A stretch of 39,325 nt of DNA, from assembly GCF_014649375.1 (NCBI RefSeq), contig NZ_BMSX01000046.1, forward strand, positions 1-39,325, in the 5' to 3' direction. This DNA comes from Streptomyces aurantiogriseus. Its GTDB lineage: Bacteria; Actinomycetota; Actinomycetes; Streptomycetales; Streptomycetaceae. The translations under genes were made by a program, and so were the position numbers. Numbering within the stretch: position 1 is the stretch's first letter; each line of letters starts with the position of its first letter. This document shows, one piece after another, positions 25,513 through 33,219 of the stretch. The notes under the pieces were generated by a model. That model was not told the DNA's origin. It worked only from the letters and a program-made list of their open reading frames with translations, and searched no databases.

Positions 25513-25851
25513 TCAGCTCACCGCCGCGTAGTTCTCGTACACCTGGTCGTCGTCGAGCGGGACGATGCCCGCACCGCGCTCGTACTCCGAGCGCGCCGTC
25601 TCCAGGAGCCGGCGCCAGGACGTCACCGTCGGCCGCCTGCGCAGCAGGGCGCGACGCTCGCGCTCCGTCATGCCTCCCCACACGCCGAACTCGACGCGGT
25701 TGTCGAGCGCGTCGGCCAGACACTCGGTGCGTACCGGACATCCGGTGCACACCGCCTTGGCCCTGTTCTGCGCTGCTCCCTGAACGAACAGTTCATCCGG
25801 ATCGGTAGTGCGGCAGGCAGCCTGCGCACTCCAGTCGATTACCCAGCCCAT
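25513..25851 (-). CDS. wblA: WhiB-like regulator WblA
   Basis: The protein is 112 aa from ATG 25851, matching the length of S. coelicolor WblA (recalled). The [4Fe-4S] ligands are Cys13, Cys35, Cys38 and Cys44 (C-x2-C-x5-C after the first). GVWGG and the basic ERERRALLRRR segment form the sigma/DNA-contact region. WblA is a pleiotropic regulator that promotes aerial development and represses antibiotic production; M. tuberculosis WhiB4 is its positional counterpart. GGGAGAGGA about 10 nt upstream favours ATG 25851 over ATG 25908. It is convergent with the BagB-like gene (14 bp between stops) and divergent from the PBP gene. Confidence 0.95.
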   Translation of the reverse strand: MGWVIDWSAQAACRTTDPDELFVQGAAQNRAKAVCTGCPVRTECLADALDNRVEFGVWGGMTERERRALLRRRPTVTSWRRLLETARSEYERGAGIVPLDDDQVYENYAAVS

Positions 25852-26259
25852 ACCGGCGCCGTCCTCTCCCGAATCGAGGCTCCCCCACGGCGGCAGCGGC
25901 ATATTCACCGCCGCCAGTTGAGGACGTTACGGAAGGCGGGCACAGCGCAACACCCCCTTCGGGCCCAATCTTGAATGGCCCGAACGGACTATGGGTAAGC
26001 GGCAGATCACCCGGGGGAGTGAGCCCGCGACATGCGTGACCATCCCGGCAAAACGGGACAGTTCTGTTGAGTCACAACGGATGCCCAGTGACACACAAGG
26101 CGAATTCGGACACGCCCCCACCAAAAAAAGTGGAGAACCTCCGGAACGATTCGGGGTCGCCGGACGTATTGATACGTAGCCCTGCTGCTGTGACAGTTGA
26201 GAGCAGCTTAGGCCAAGGCCTATACGCGTGTCCGGCGAATGAGAACGTAGGCTGCCCTC
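25852..26259. promoter_or_regulatory. Divergent wblA / PBP promoter region
   Basis: This 408-bp region between divergent genes is relatively AT-rich in parts. GTCAC (26071-26075) and GTGAC (26088-26092) form an inverted repeat with a 12-bp centre that could be an operator. A small CCAC-N8-GTGG hairpin sits around 26119-26134. TAGGCT at 26248-26253 is a -10 candidate for the PBP gene. Developmental control of wblA would be expected to act here, but no known regulator motif is clear enough to name. Confidence 0.4.
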
Positions 26260-28530
26260 ATGCCAAACAAGCGCTCGGGCGGCGGTCTGACGGCGACGCA
26301 GCAGGCCGCCAAGTTCCTCGGTGTCAGTGTGCTCGCGGGAGCCGTGCTGGCGGGCATCGCGCTGCCCGCCGTCGGCGCGCTCGGCCTGGCGGCCAAGGGC
26401 TCGGTCGAGAGCTTCGACGAACTCCCGGCCAACCTCAAGACGCCGCCGCTGAGCCAGCGCACCACGATCCTCGACGCCAAGGGCAAGCAGATCGCCACGG
26501 TCTACTCCCGTGACCGCACGGTCGTCGGCCTCAAGGACATCTCGCCGTACATGCAGAAGGCGATCGTCGCGATCGAGGACTCGCGCTTCTACGAGCACGG
26601 CGCGGTGGACCTGAAGGGCCTCCTGCGCGCGCTCAACAAGAACGCGCAGAGCGGCGGTGTCTCTCAGGGCGGGTCCACGCTCACGCAGCAGTACGTGAAG
26701 AACGTCTTCATCGAGGAGGCCGGCGACGACCCGACGAGGGTCGCCCAGGCCACCGCGCCGACCATCGGCCGCAAGATCCGCGAACTGAAGTTCGCGATCC
26801 AGGTCGAGGAGGAGCTCGGCAAGAAGAAGATCCTCGAGAACTACCTGAACATCACGTTCTTCGGTCAGCAGGCCTACGGCGTCGAGGCCGCCTCCCAGCG
26901 GTACTTCTCCAAGCGCGCCAAGGACCTGACCCTGCCCGAGGCGGCCCTGCTGGCCGGCCTCGTCCAGTCGCCCAGCAAATACAACCCGCTCAACGACGAC
27001 GCCGAGGCCATCATGCGCCGTAACGTCGTGCTGGAGCGCATGGCCGAGGTCGGCGACATCTCACAGGCCGAGGCCGAGAAGGCGAAGAAGGCCCCGCTGG
27101 GTCTGAAGGTCACCCAGCCGAAGAACGGCTGCATCACTGCCGTGCAGGGCGCCAGCTTCTTCTGCAAGTACGTCGAGCGGGTCTTCCTCAGCGACCCGGT
27201 CTTCGGCAAGACGAAGGAGGAGCGCGCCAAGCTCTGGAACCAGGGCGGCCTCACCATCCAGACGACGCTCGACCCGCAGTCCCAGGAGTCCGTCCAGGCC
27301 TCGTTGAAGGACCACGTCTACAAGTCCGACAAGGTCGCCGCTGCCGCCACGCTCGTCGAGCCCGGCACCGGCAAGATCCTCGCGATGGGCCAGTCGAAGC
27401 CGTACGGCTACGGCAAGAACGAGACCGAGTACAACTACTCGGTCGACTCCTCGATGGGCGGCTCGAACTTCGGCTTCCCGACCGGTTCGACGTTCAAGCC
27501 GTTCGTGGCCGCGGCCGCGCTGGAGCAGGGCCGGCCCGTGACGCAGACCTACCCCGCGCCGTACGAGATGCCGTACCCGAGCCAGATCCAGACGTGCAGC
27601 GGGAAGCCCTGGGTCAACACGGGCAACGCCAAGCTGGAGAACGAGAGCGAGTCCGAGAAGGGGCCGTACGCACTGAAGAAGGCCATGGAGCTGTCGGTCA
27701 ACACGTACTTCGTGGAGATGGTCGCCGACATCGGCCTCTGCCCGGTCGTGAAGATGACCGACGCACTGCACGTGGTGCAGGGCAACGGCGACAAGCTCCC
27801 CGAGGTGCCCGCCATCGCGCTCGGTTCGAAGGGCATCTCCCCGCTGACGATGGCGACCGCGTACGCCGCCTTCGCCTCCCGGGGCATGTACTGCACGCCG
27901 ATCGCCATCGAGTCGATCACCCAGACCGTGAACGGTCAGAAGAAGTCGCTGGAGGTCCCGAAGTCGACCTGCTCGCGCGCGATGAGCGAGAAGACCGCCG
28001 ACGGCATCAACACGCTGCTGAAGGGTGTGACCGACTCCGGTACGGGTCAGCAGGCCGGTCTGTCCGGCCGCGACAACGCCGGCAAGACGGGTACGACGGA
28101 CGAGCGCAGGAACGCCTGGTTCGTCGGCTACACCCCGAACCTCTCGGGCGCCGTCTGGGTCGGCAGCGCCACCCAGAAGGTCAAGATGACCGACATCACG
28201 ATCGGTGGCGTCTACCACGCTGAGGTCTACGGCGGTGACACCCCCGGCCCCATCTGGCGGGACGCCATGACCGGTGCCCTCGAGGGCAAGGAGGCCCCGT
28301 CCTTCAACCTCGTCAACATCCCGGAGCCCCAGCCCGACAAGGGCAACGACGACGAGGACAACGGCAACGGCAACGGCGGTGGCAACGGCGACGAGGGCTT
28401 CCTAGGCGGCCTGATCGACGGCGGCACGACGGACGGCGGCAACACCGGCGGCATCACGCTCCCGGACAACCTGTTCCAGGGGCAGACCAATGGCGGAGGC
28501 AACGGAAACGGGAACGGGGGGCGTGGCTGA
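26260..28530 (+). CDS. Class A bifunctional penicillin-binding protein (PonA2-like)
   Basis: The protein is 756 aa. It polymerises and cross-links peptidoglycan outside the membrane. One N-terminal transmembrane anchor (about 20-45) precedes the GT51 glycosyltransferase domain with catalytic Glu106 (IEDSRFYEHG), QGGSTLTQQYVKN (136-148) and KKILENYLN. The transpeptidase has Ser410-TFK, Ser479-Val-Asn481 and Lys609-Thr-Gly611. The C-terminus (about 675-756) is a Gly/Asn/Asp-rich low-complexity tail with no PASTA domain. ATG 26260 has no ribosome site. TAGGCT lies 6 nt upstream, so leaderless translation is likely. It corresponds to M. tuberculosis ponA2 next to whiB4. Confidence 0.93.
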   Translation: MPNKRSGGGLTATQQAAKFLGVSVLAGAVLAGIALPAVGALGLAAKGSVESFDELPANLKTPPLSQRTTILDAKGKQIATVYSRDRTVVGLKDISPYMQKAIVAIEDSRFYEHGAVDLKGLLRALNKNAQSGGVSQGGSTLTQQYVKNVFIEEAGDDPTRVAQATAPTIGRKIRELKFAIQVEEELGKKKILENYLNITFFGQQAYGVEAASQRYFSKRAKDLTLPEAALLAGLVQSPSKYNPLNDDAEAIMRRNVVLERMAEVGDISQAEAEKAKKAPLGLKVTQPKNGCITAVQGASFFCKYVERVFLSDPVFGKTKEERAKLWNQGGLTIQTTLDPQSQESVQASLKDHVYKSDKVAAAATLVEPGTGKILAMGQSKPYGYGKNETEYNYSVDSSMGGSNFGFPTGSTFKPFVAAAALEQGRPVTQTYPAPYEMPYPSQIQTCSGKPWVNTGNAKLENESESEKGPYALKKAMELSVNTYFVEMVADIGLCPVVKMTDALHVVQGNGDKLPEVPAIALGSKGISPLTMATAYAAFASRGMYCTPIAIESITQTVNGQKKSLEVPKSTCSRAMSEKTADGINTLLKGVTDSGTGQQAGLSGRDNAGKTGTTDERRNAWFVGYTPNLSGAVWVGSATQKVKMTDITIGGVYHAEVYGGDTPGPIWRDAMTGALEGKEAPSFNLVNIPEPQPDKGNDDEDNGNGNGGGNGDEGFLGGLIDGGTTDGGNTGGITLPDNLFQGQTNGGGNGNGNGGRG

Positions 28531-28544
28531 CCCGGGGCCTGCGC

Positions 28545-28627
28545 CTGAGCAGCTTGCCCCGAGCGGTTCGCCCTGAGCGGTTCGCCCTGAACCCGGCAGT
28601 TCGCCCTGAGCGGTTCGTCCTGAGCAG
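28545..28627. repeat. 14-bp tandem repeats after the PBP gene
   Basis: GAGCGGTTCGCCCT occurs perfectly at 28561-28574 and 28575-28588, and with one change at 28608-28621. A partial copy lies at 28599-28607, and flanking TGAGCAG repeats bound the array. It is outside any gene. Confidence 0.75.
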
Positions 28628-28633
28628 TACACA

Positions 28634-28678
28634 CCGAACGGCCCCTGCCTCCCGTACGAGGAAGCAGGGGCCGTTCGG
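28634..28678. terminator. Bidirectional terminator between PBP and YqeY genes
   Basis: A perfect 15-bp stem (28634-28648 with 28664-28678, 15-nt loop) lies between convergent genes and could end both transcripts. Confidence 0.8.
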
Positions 28679-28703
28679 CGTTCTCAGGAACCGTCCGCCG
28701 GGG

Positions 28704-29168
28704 TCAGCCGGCGAGGAGCTTCTTGACCGCGGCGGCGACGCGGCCGCCCTCGGCCTGGCCGGCCACCTTCGGGTTCACGATCTTCATGACGGCGCCCATG
28801 GCACGCGGCCCCTCGGCCCCGGCCGCCTTCGCCTCCTCGACGGCCTGGGCGACGATGTCGTTCAGCTCCTCGTCGCTGAGCTGCTTGGGCAGGTACGCGG
28901 CGAGGACCTCGCCCTCCGCCTGCTCCCGCGCGGCCTGCTCGGCGCGACCACCCTGCGCGAAGGCGTCGGCCGCCTCGCGCCGCTTCTTCGCCTCACGGGT
29001 GATCACCTTCTGCACCTCGTCGTCGGAGAGCTCGCGCTTCTCCTTGCCCGCGACCTCCTCCTTGGTGATCGCGGTGAGCGTCAGCCGGAGCGTCGAGGAG
29101 CGGAGCTCATCGCGCTCCTTGATCGCGGCGTTGAGGTCTTCCTGCAGCTTCGACTTGAGCGTGGTCAT
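28704..29168 (-). CDS. GatB/YqeY domain protein
   Basis: The protein is 154 aa. It is largely helical and charged, with MTTLKSKLQEDLNAAIKERD, then EVLAAYLPKQLSDEEL and GRVAAAVKKLL, matching the YqeY family related to the tail domain of the GatB amidotransferase subunit. It may bind tRNA, but the role is not established. ATG 29168 has no ribosome site. GACAAT lies 7 nt before it, another possible leaderless start. It is divergent from the metallophosphoesterase gene. Confidence 0.88.
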   Translation of the reverse strand: MTTLKSKLQEDLNAAIKERDELRSSTLRLTLTAITKEEVAGKEKRELSDDEVQKVITREAKKRREAADAFAQGGRAEQAAREQAEGEVLAAYLPKQLSDEELNDIVAQAVEEAKAAGAEGPRAMGAVMKIVNPKVAGQAEGGRVAAAVKKLLAG

Positions 29169-29243
29169 GGGTTTGATTGTCGCAGGTGCGGACAGCCCGA
29201 CGCCCCTTCATTTACGGGGCGGTGGGTCTGACACGATGGACGT

Positions 29244-30170
29244 ATGCGCGCGCGATACGGAGTACCCGTAGGAATCGCGGCGGTTGGTGCCGCCGGTCTG
29301 TTGTACTCGGCGGGCTTCGAGGCCCGCTCCTTCCGCCTGCGACGGGTGACGGTCCCCGTCCTCCCCGCCGGGATGCGTCCCCTGCGCGTGTTGCAGGTCT
29401 CCGACATCCACCTGGTGAGCGGGCAGCGCAAGAAACAGCGCTGGCTGCGCTCGCTGGCAGGCCTGCGCCCCGACTTCGTGATCAACACGGGCGACAACCT
29501 CTCCGACCCGGAGGGCGTCCCGGAGGTCCTCGACGCGCTCGGCCCGCTGATGGAGTTCCCGGGCGCGTACGTCTTCGGCTCCAACGACTACTACGGACCG
29601 AAGCTGCGCAACCCCGCCCGCTATCTGATCGAGAAGGTCCAGGGCCGCCACGGCCTGAACGGCAATCCACCCGCGGTGGGCGTGGTCCACAACCCGTGGG
29701 AGGACCTGCGCGACGGCTTCGACGGCGCGGGCTGGCTCAACCTGACGAACACGCGCGGCACGCTCAAGATCGAGGGCGTGTCGGTCGAGCTCACCGGCCT
29801 GGACGACCCGCACATCAAACGGGACCGCTACGCACAGGTGGCCGGCGGCCCGTCCGGCTCGGCGGACTTCTCCATGGGCGTGGTGCACGCGCCGTATCTG
29901 CGCGTCCTGGACGCGTACACGGCGGACGACTATCCCCTGATCCTGGCCGGCCACACCCACGGCGGCCAGCTGTGCATCCCCTTCTACGGCGCCCTGGTCA
30001 CCAACTGCGACCTGGACACGGACCGGGTGAAGGGTCTGTCCACGCACACGGCGGAGGGTCGCACGGCATACCTGCACGTGTCGGCGGGGTGCGGAACCAA
30101 CAGGTACACACCGGTCCGGTTCGCGTGCCCGCCGGAGGCGACGTTGTTGACGCTGGTGGGGAGGGAGTAG
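29244..30170 (+). CDS. Metallophosphoesterase (calcineurin-like), membrane-associated
   Basis: The protein is 308 aa. The five metal motifs are present: SDIH (D-x-H), NTGDN, GSNDYYG in place of GNHD, VVHAP, and LAGHTHGGQ. The first 25 residues are moderately hydrophobic and may insert in the membrane. The substrate is unknown (a phosphodiester or lipid such as UDP-diacylglucosamine in relatives). The GNHD to GSND change replaces the usual histidine beside the active site, as seen in a YkuE-like subset. CACGAT lies 6 nt before the ATG and there is no ribosome site. M. tuberculosis Rv3683 is equivalent (recalled). Confidence 0.88.
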   Translation: MRARYGVPVGIAAVGAAGLLYSAGFEARSFRLRRVTVPVLPAGMRPLRVLQVSDIHLVSGQRKKQRWLRSLAGLRPDFVINTGDNLSDPEGVPEVLDALGPLMEFPGAYVFGSNDYYGPKLRNPARYLIEKVQGRHGLNGNPPAVGVVHNPWEDLRDGFDGAGWLNLTNTRGTLKIEGVSVELTGLDDPHIKRDRYAQVAGGPSGSADFSMGVVHAPYLRVLDAYTADDYPLILAGHTHGGQLCIPFYGALVTNCDLDTDRVKGLSTHTAEGRTAYLHVSAGCGTNRYTPVRFACPPEATLLTLVGRE

Positions 30171-30210
30171 GGGGGAGGGACGGGGAGACGCGGGAGGTAC
30201 GGGGCTTATA

Positions 30211-30246
30211 GGGCGTACGGGGTCGGCGCGGGGCGTACGGGGTCGG
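30211..30246. repeat. 20-bp-period repeat after the phosphoesterase gene
   Basis: GGGCGTACGGGGTCGG occurs at 30211-30226 and again at 30231-30246. It lies in the 170-bp spacer before the Pr6Pr-like gene. Confidence 0.7.
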
Positions 30247-30340
30247 TACGAGGACCAAGGGGGCTGGACCCAATGGGATGGGTCACCCGCACGGGCCCAC
30301 CCGTATAGCCCCTTTTGTCCCCCCTGCCTAGCGTGAGGGC

Positions 30341-31126
30341 ATGACCGCCCCGATACCCAGGGACATCCCGGACCTGCCGGCGCTCCCGCGGAGCCACCCG
30401 CTCCTGCCCTCGTTCGTCCCTGGCGCAGCGGTGGTGCTCCCGGCCCGCCGCCCCCTGGCCACGGTGCTCCGCCTCCTGATCGCCGCCACGGCGGCCGCGG
30501 GTGTCACCCTGGCGCTGCTGCTCGGCAGCCCCCTGCGTGTGCTGAGCCACTTCGCCGTGCAGAGCAGCATCCTGCTGGCGCTGGTCACCCTCCTGTCGGC
30601 CCGCCGCGCCTGGACAGCCGGCCGATCCGCCCCCTCCGTCCTGACCGGGGCGGCACTGCTCTACGTGACGATCACCGGCCTGGTGTACCACCTGCTCCTG
30701 GCGGACGCGGCGACCCCGTTCTCCGTAACGGCCACGACCGGCACGGCGAGCGGCTGGCACGCGGTCGCGAGCCACCTCCTGTACACGGTGACACCGACGG
30801 CCGCCGTCCTGGACTGGCTGCTGCTGACGCCTCCCGGCCGCCTGCACCTGCGCCAGGCCGCGCTGTGGCTGCTGTACCCCCTGCCCTACCTGGCGTTCTC
30901 CCTGATCCGAGCCGAGCTGATCACACCGGGCACTCCGGGCCGCTACCTCTACCCCTCCCTGGACGCAGCCGCCCACGGCTACAGAGACACCCTCGCCAAC
31001 ACACTCCTGATCGGCCTGTCCTTCTACGCCCTCGGGGTCCTCCTGGTGGCCCTCGACCACGCCCGCCCCGACCTGACCAGCCACCGCGCCGAAACCGGAT
31101 TTCGCCTACAGCCACCGGTGGGCTAA
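30341..31126 (+). CDS. Pr6Pr-family integral membrane protein
   Basis: The protein is 261 aa. Six hydrophobic helices are spaced over residues about 40-245, with loops containing HFAVQSSILLALVTLLSARR, YVTITGLVYHLLL and PLPYLAFSLIRAELI, typical of the Pr6Pr family. The biochemical role is unknown. TAGCGT lies 6 nt before ATG 30341 and no Shine-Dalgarno is present, suggesting leaderless expression. The tRNA-Pro promoter appears to lie within its 3' end. Confidence 0.8.
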   Translation: MTAPIPRDIPDLPALPRSHPLLPSFVPGAAVVLPARRPLATVLRLLIAATAAAGVTLALLLGSPLRVLSHFAVQSSILLALVTLLSARRAWTAGRSAPSVLTGAALLYVTITGLVYHLLLADAATPFSVTATTGTASGWHAVASHLLYTVTPTAAVLDWLLLTPPGRLHLRQAALWLLYPLPYLAFSLIRAELITPGTPGRYLYPSLDAAAHGYRDTLANTLLIGLSFYALGVLLVALDHARPDLTSHRAETGFRLQPPVG

Positions 31127-31129
31127 AGT
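31101..31129 (+). promoter_or_regulatory. Possible tRNA-Pro promoter
   Basis: TTCGCC (31101-31106), a 17-bp spacer and TAAAGT (31124-31129) lie within the end of the preceding gene, about 30 bp before the tRNA. Confidence 0.4.
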
Positions 31130-31159
31130 AAACGTCGTCGCCGCGACAAGCAGCGACAT

Positions 31160-31233
31160 CGGGGTGTAGCGCAGCTTGGCAGCGCGCTTCGTTCGGGACG
31201 AAGAGGTCGTGGGTTCAAATCCCGCCACCCCGA
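31160..31233 (+). tRNA. tRNA-Pro (anticodon CGG)
   Basis: The cloverleaf is complete. The acceptor stem pairs CGGGGTG with CACCCCG and the D stem pairs GCGC with GCGC. The anticodon stem CTTCG/CGAAG holds loop TTCGGGA, and the T arm GTGGG-TTCAAAT-CCCGC is intact. The CCA end is not encoded. Its 3' half is the likely attachment site of the element to the right. The 3' repeat that would mark the other end was not found in this window. Confidence 0.96.
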
Positions 31234-31248
31234 CGCCGTAGTACCAGG

Positions 31249-31286
31249 TCAGGGGCCTGATCCGCTTTGACGGATCAGGCCCCTGA
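31249..31286. terminator. Strong hairpin after tRNA-Pro
   Basis: A perfect 16-bp stem (31249-31264 with 31271-31286) has a 6-nt loop. It can terminate the tRNA transcript or block leftward transcription from the element. Confidence 0.8.
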
Positions 31287-31305
31287 GTGGTTCCTGGGCC
31301 CATTT

Positions 31306-31324
31306 TGGGAGCCGTGTGGGAGCC
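31306..31324. repeat. TGGGAGCC arm-type repeats near the attachment site
   Basis: TGGGAGCC occurs at 31306-31313 and 31317-31324, 11 bp apart, between tRNA-Pro and the integrase remnant. Such repeats commonly serve as integrase arm-binding sites in Streptomyces elements. The function is inferred. Confidence 0.45.
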
Positions 31325-31391
31325 AACGTCGGAACCCGGCTCCCCTGGTCGCTCCCCGTTGATGCGTTCTACCGCGACAGCGGCCTCAGGC

Positions 31392-31931
31392 TTACGTCTC
31401 GGCGTCGTTGTCCGACGGGTCCTGCCGCTTCAGTCGCTTCAGCACGCGCGATGTCGCGGGCACGGCAGTCTCAGACCACCAGCGTTGCGCGTGCGGAGCC
31501 GCGATCTGCGCAGCCTTCGCCCCGACCAGCAGCGCAGCAGCGATCGCAACCATTCGCAGATCGACACGCGTACCGGTGCTACTGGATGCACCCCGGTCAG
31601 TGGCACCGACCGGCTCGGCTTCGGCGACGGTCACGTCGTCGTCAGGGAACGACTCGGCGGGCTCGGGCGGAGTTGGCGCATTGGTCATGTCGTTCAGCAG
31701 AGCCGCGAGAGTCTCATCGCTCCATGTCGTTGTGGTCCACTGGCGGTAGTAGTGCAGGGACCTGACGTTGCCCCTGTAATGATCCTCTTGGGTGCCGTAC
31801 TTCTCTCCCTTGTCGGTCAGGGAGTACGCGCCTGGCTCGCCTGTCAGGTAGCCATACCTGTGCAGCAGCACGTTCATCTCCCGCCCGGTTTTGCCGATCT
31901 CCCGGCCGAGCACAGTTGCCGATTTACCCAC
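31392..31931 (-). CDS. Hypothetical protein, wHTH-like N-terminus and one TM segment
   Basis: The protein is 179 aa from GTG 31931 with GGGAG about 5 nt upstream. Residues 1-50 (LGREIGKTGREMNVLLHRYG, then GAYSLTDKGEKYG) look like a winged-helix module of phage-type regulators. An acidic/Ser-rich linker follows, then a hydrophobic segment (about 126-145) and a basic tail. I do not recognise a family. Its 5' end overlaps the out-of-frame end of the integrase remnant, so it sits right at a deletion junction. Confidence 0.6.
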   Translation of the reverse strand: MGKSATVLGREIGKTGREMNVLLHRYGYLTGEPGAYSLTDKGEKYGTQEDHYRGNVRSLHYYRQWTTTTWSDETLAALLNDMTNAPTPPEPAESFPDDDVTVAEAEPVGATDRGASSSTGTRVDLRMVAIAAALLVGAKAAQIAAPHAQRWWSETAVPATSRVLKRLKRQDPSDNDAET

Positions 31932-32407
31932 CGCTCCCGCACCTCCCCGCTCGGTGAAGGCGTTCGACAGGGGGCGAGTATGGCATCACCGGTGAGGGTT
32001 CGCCGGCTGACCGAGCAGGAGGGGCAGGTGTCGGCGAGCTTGTTGAGCCAGCCGCGCATGTCCTGCACGGTCAGCCGGTCAAGCCGCTTCGAGCCGAGGA
32101 GCGGCACGATGTAGAGCCGGACGGTGGTCTCGTAGGTGGCCGCGGTCAGCGGCCGGAGGTTGGGCTCCACGACTTCCTTGAGCCAGTAGGCCAGGTACTG
32201 GGCGAGGGTCGGCGTCTTGGTCGCGACCGGCCCCTTCTTGGCTTCGTTGTGGAGCTTGAGCCACTTCTCATGGACGTCCTTGCGGGTCGGTCCGTAGACG
32301 TACTTCCGCCTGCGGTTGCCCTCTGGGGTGGTGACCCAGGCGTACGCCGCGTAGCCGTTCCGGTAGGGGTAGATCGAACCTTCGCCGTTGCCCCGCTTGC
32401 CGCTCAC
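31874..32407 (-). pseudogene. Truncated tyrosine integrase (N-terminal part only)
   Basis: GTG 32407 begins MSGKRGNGEGSIYPYRNGYA, followed by TPEGNRRRKYVYG and the core-binding domain TLAQYLAYWLKEVVEPNLRP to LTVQDMRGWLNKLADTCPSC. The pSAM2-like integrase homology stops about there (near 32020). The remaining frame to 31874 is unrelated, and the catalytic domain with R-H-R-Y residues is absent. The enzyme cannot recombine DNA. The start overlaps xis by GTGA (32404-32407), the standard xis-int arrangement. Confidence 0.8.
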
Positions 32408-32610
32408 GCGGACCACCTCTCGGATTCGTCGGCGCAACGGTTCACGTACTCGTCCACCCAGGCCGGGAGGATGCGACGGTTGCGGCCGATCTTGACGGAG
32501 CGGATCTCGCCCGTGAGGACGAGCATCTGGGTCTTGGAGAGGCTGAAGCCGAGCATCTCGGCGACCTCAGCCGTCGTGTGCCACTTCCGGTGGAGGGTGG
32601 CCGGGGTCAT
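32404..32610 (-). CDS. xis: Excisionase-like MerR/HTH_17 protein
   Basis: The protein is 68 aa from ATG 32610. The helix-turn-helix is KWHTTAEVAEMLGFSLSKTQ, with VLTGEIRSVKIGRNRRILPA as the wing and a C-terminal VDEYVNRC. This is the standard excisionase of pSAM2-type elements, which directs integrase to excise. It overlaps both neighbours by 4 bp (ATGA upstream, GTGA downstream). With the integrase truncated it can no longer serve its purpose, though it could still bind DNA or regulate. Confidence 0.82.
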   Translation of the reverse strand: MTPATLHRKWHTTAEVAEMLGFSLSKTQMLVLTGEIRSVKIGRNRRILPAWVDEYVNRCADESERWSA

Positions 32611-33059
32611 CGGGTGGGTTCTCCTTCCGTTCCGGGTGCGGGTTGGAGGGATGCGGCGAGCCACGTTTCGGCGGCACTCAGGCCGGTTCCGGCGAACACC
32701 CAGTGGGCGGGGACGAGGGTCGTTTCCGTGGCCTCTGTCTCGACGGGCGTGGCAGGTTGTGCGCGGCGCCAGTCGGCACGGGCGGTGCGGAGGGCGCCGA
32801 GAGTCGTGGAGTAGCGGCGGGACTTTGTGGAGAAGTGGCCGCGGAAGCCGAGCATGTGAGCCCAGGCACGCAGGCGGAGGTGTTCCAGCTTCAGCGACGA
32901 CTCACCCTCGTCGATGTAGACGACGCCGATGGTCATGAGCGCCTCACCGCTCACGGCGTCCTTCGCGATCTCACCGGTCTGCCGGTCGCGCGCCTTCGGC
33001 GCCGGCGCTTCGGTGAGCAGGATCGTGGCGGTCGAGGCGTCAACACGGATCACACGCAC
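32607..33059 (-). CDS. Chimeric ORF: AICE small protein N-terminus joined to replication-initiator C-terminus
   Basis: The protein is 150 aa from GTG 33059 with AAGGAG 9-14 nt upstream. Residues 1-54 (VIRVDASTATILLTEAPAPK to GVVYIDEGESS) match the start of a small protein common in actinomycete integrative elements. From LRLRAWAHMLGFRGHFSTKS onward it matches the C-terminus of RepSA-type replication initiators, including RRYSTTLGALRTARADW. In intact elements these genes are separated by the FtsK-like transfer gene, so an in-frame deletion probably fused them and removed tra and most of rep. The assignment is from memory of family sequences. Confidence 0.65.
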   Translation of the reverse strand: MRVIRVDASTATILLTEAPAPKARDRQTGEIAKDAVSGEALMTIGVVYIDEGESSLKLEHLRLRAWAHMLGFRGHFSTKSRRYSTTLGALRTARADWRRAQPATPVETEATETTLVPAHWVFAGTGLSAAETWLAASLQPAPGTEGEPTR

Positions 33060-33095
33060 AGAGATTTCTCCTTCTGAGTCGCGCAACTCGCCACC

Positions 33096-33146
33096 TGACA
33101 AGTTGACTTAGCAAGCCGACTAGAAATGCCAAGTTGACTTGTCAAG
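33096..33146. promoter_or_regulatory. Promoter and repeated operator-like sequence of the xis operon
   Basis: CAAGTTGACTT is repeated at 33099-33109 and 33130-33140, 31 bp apart. The second copy extends into TTGAC-TT-GTCAA (33134-33145). Leftward TTGACA (33145-33140), a 17-bp spacer and TAGTCG (33122-33117) form a promoter with a perfect -35 overlapping this palindrome. This suggests repression, and the GntR regulator at 34312-35040 is the obvious candidate. Confidence 0.6.
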
Positions 33147-33219
33147 CTAGAACGGTTGGCCATCGGATCGATCCACAAACTCGGTTTGCTGGAGTAGCGC
33201 GACCGGCCAAGCTGGGAGC

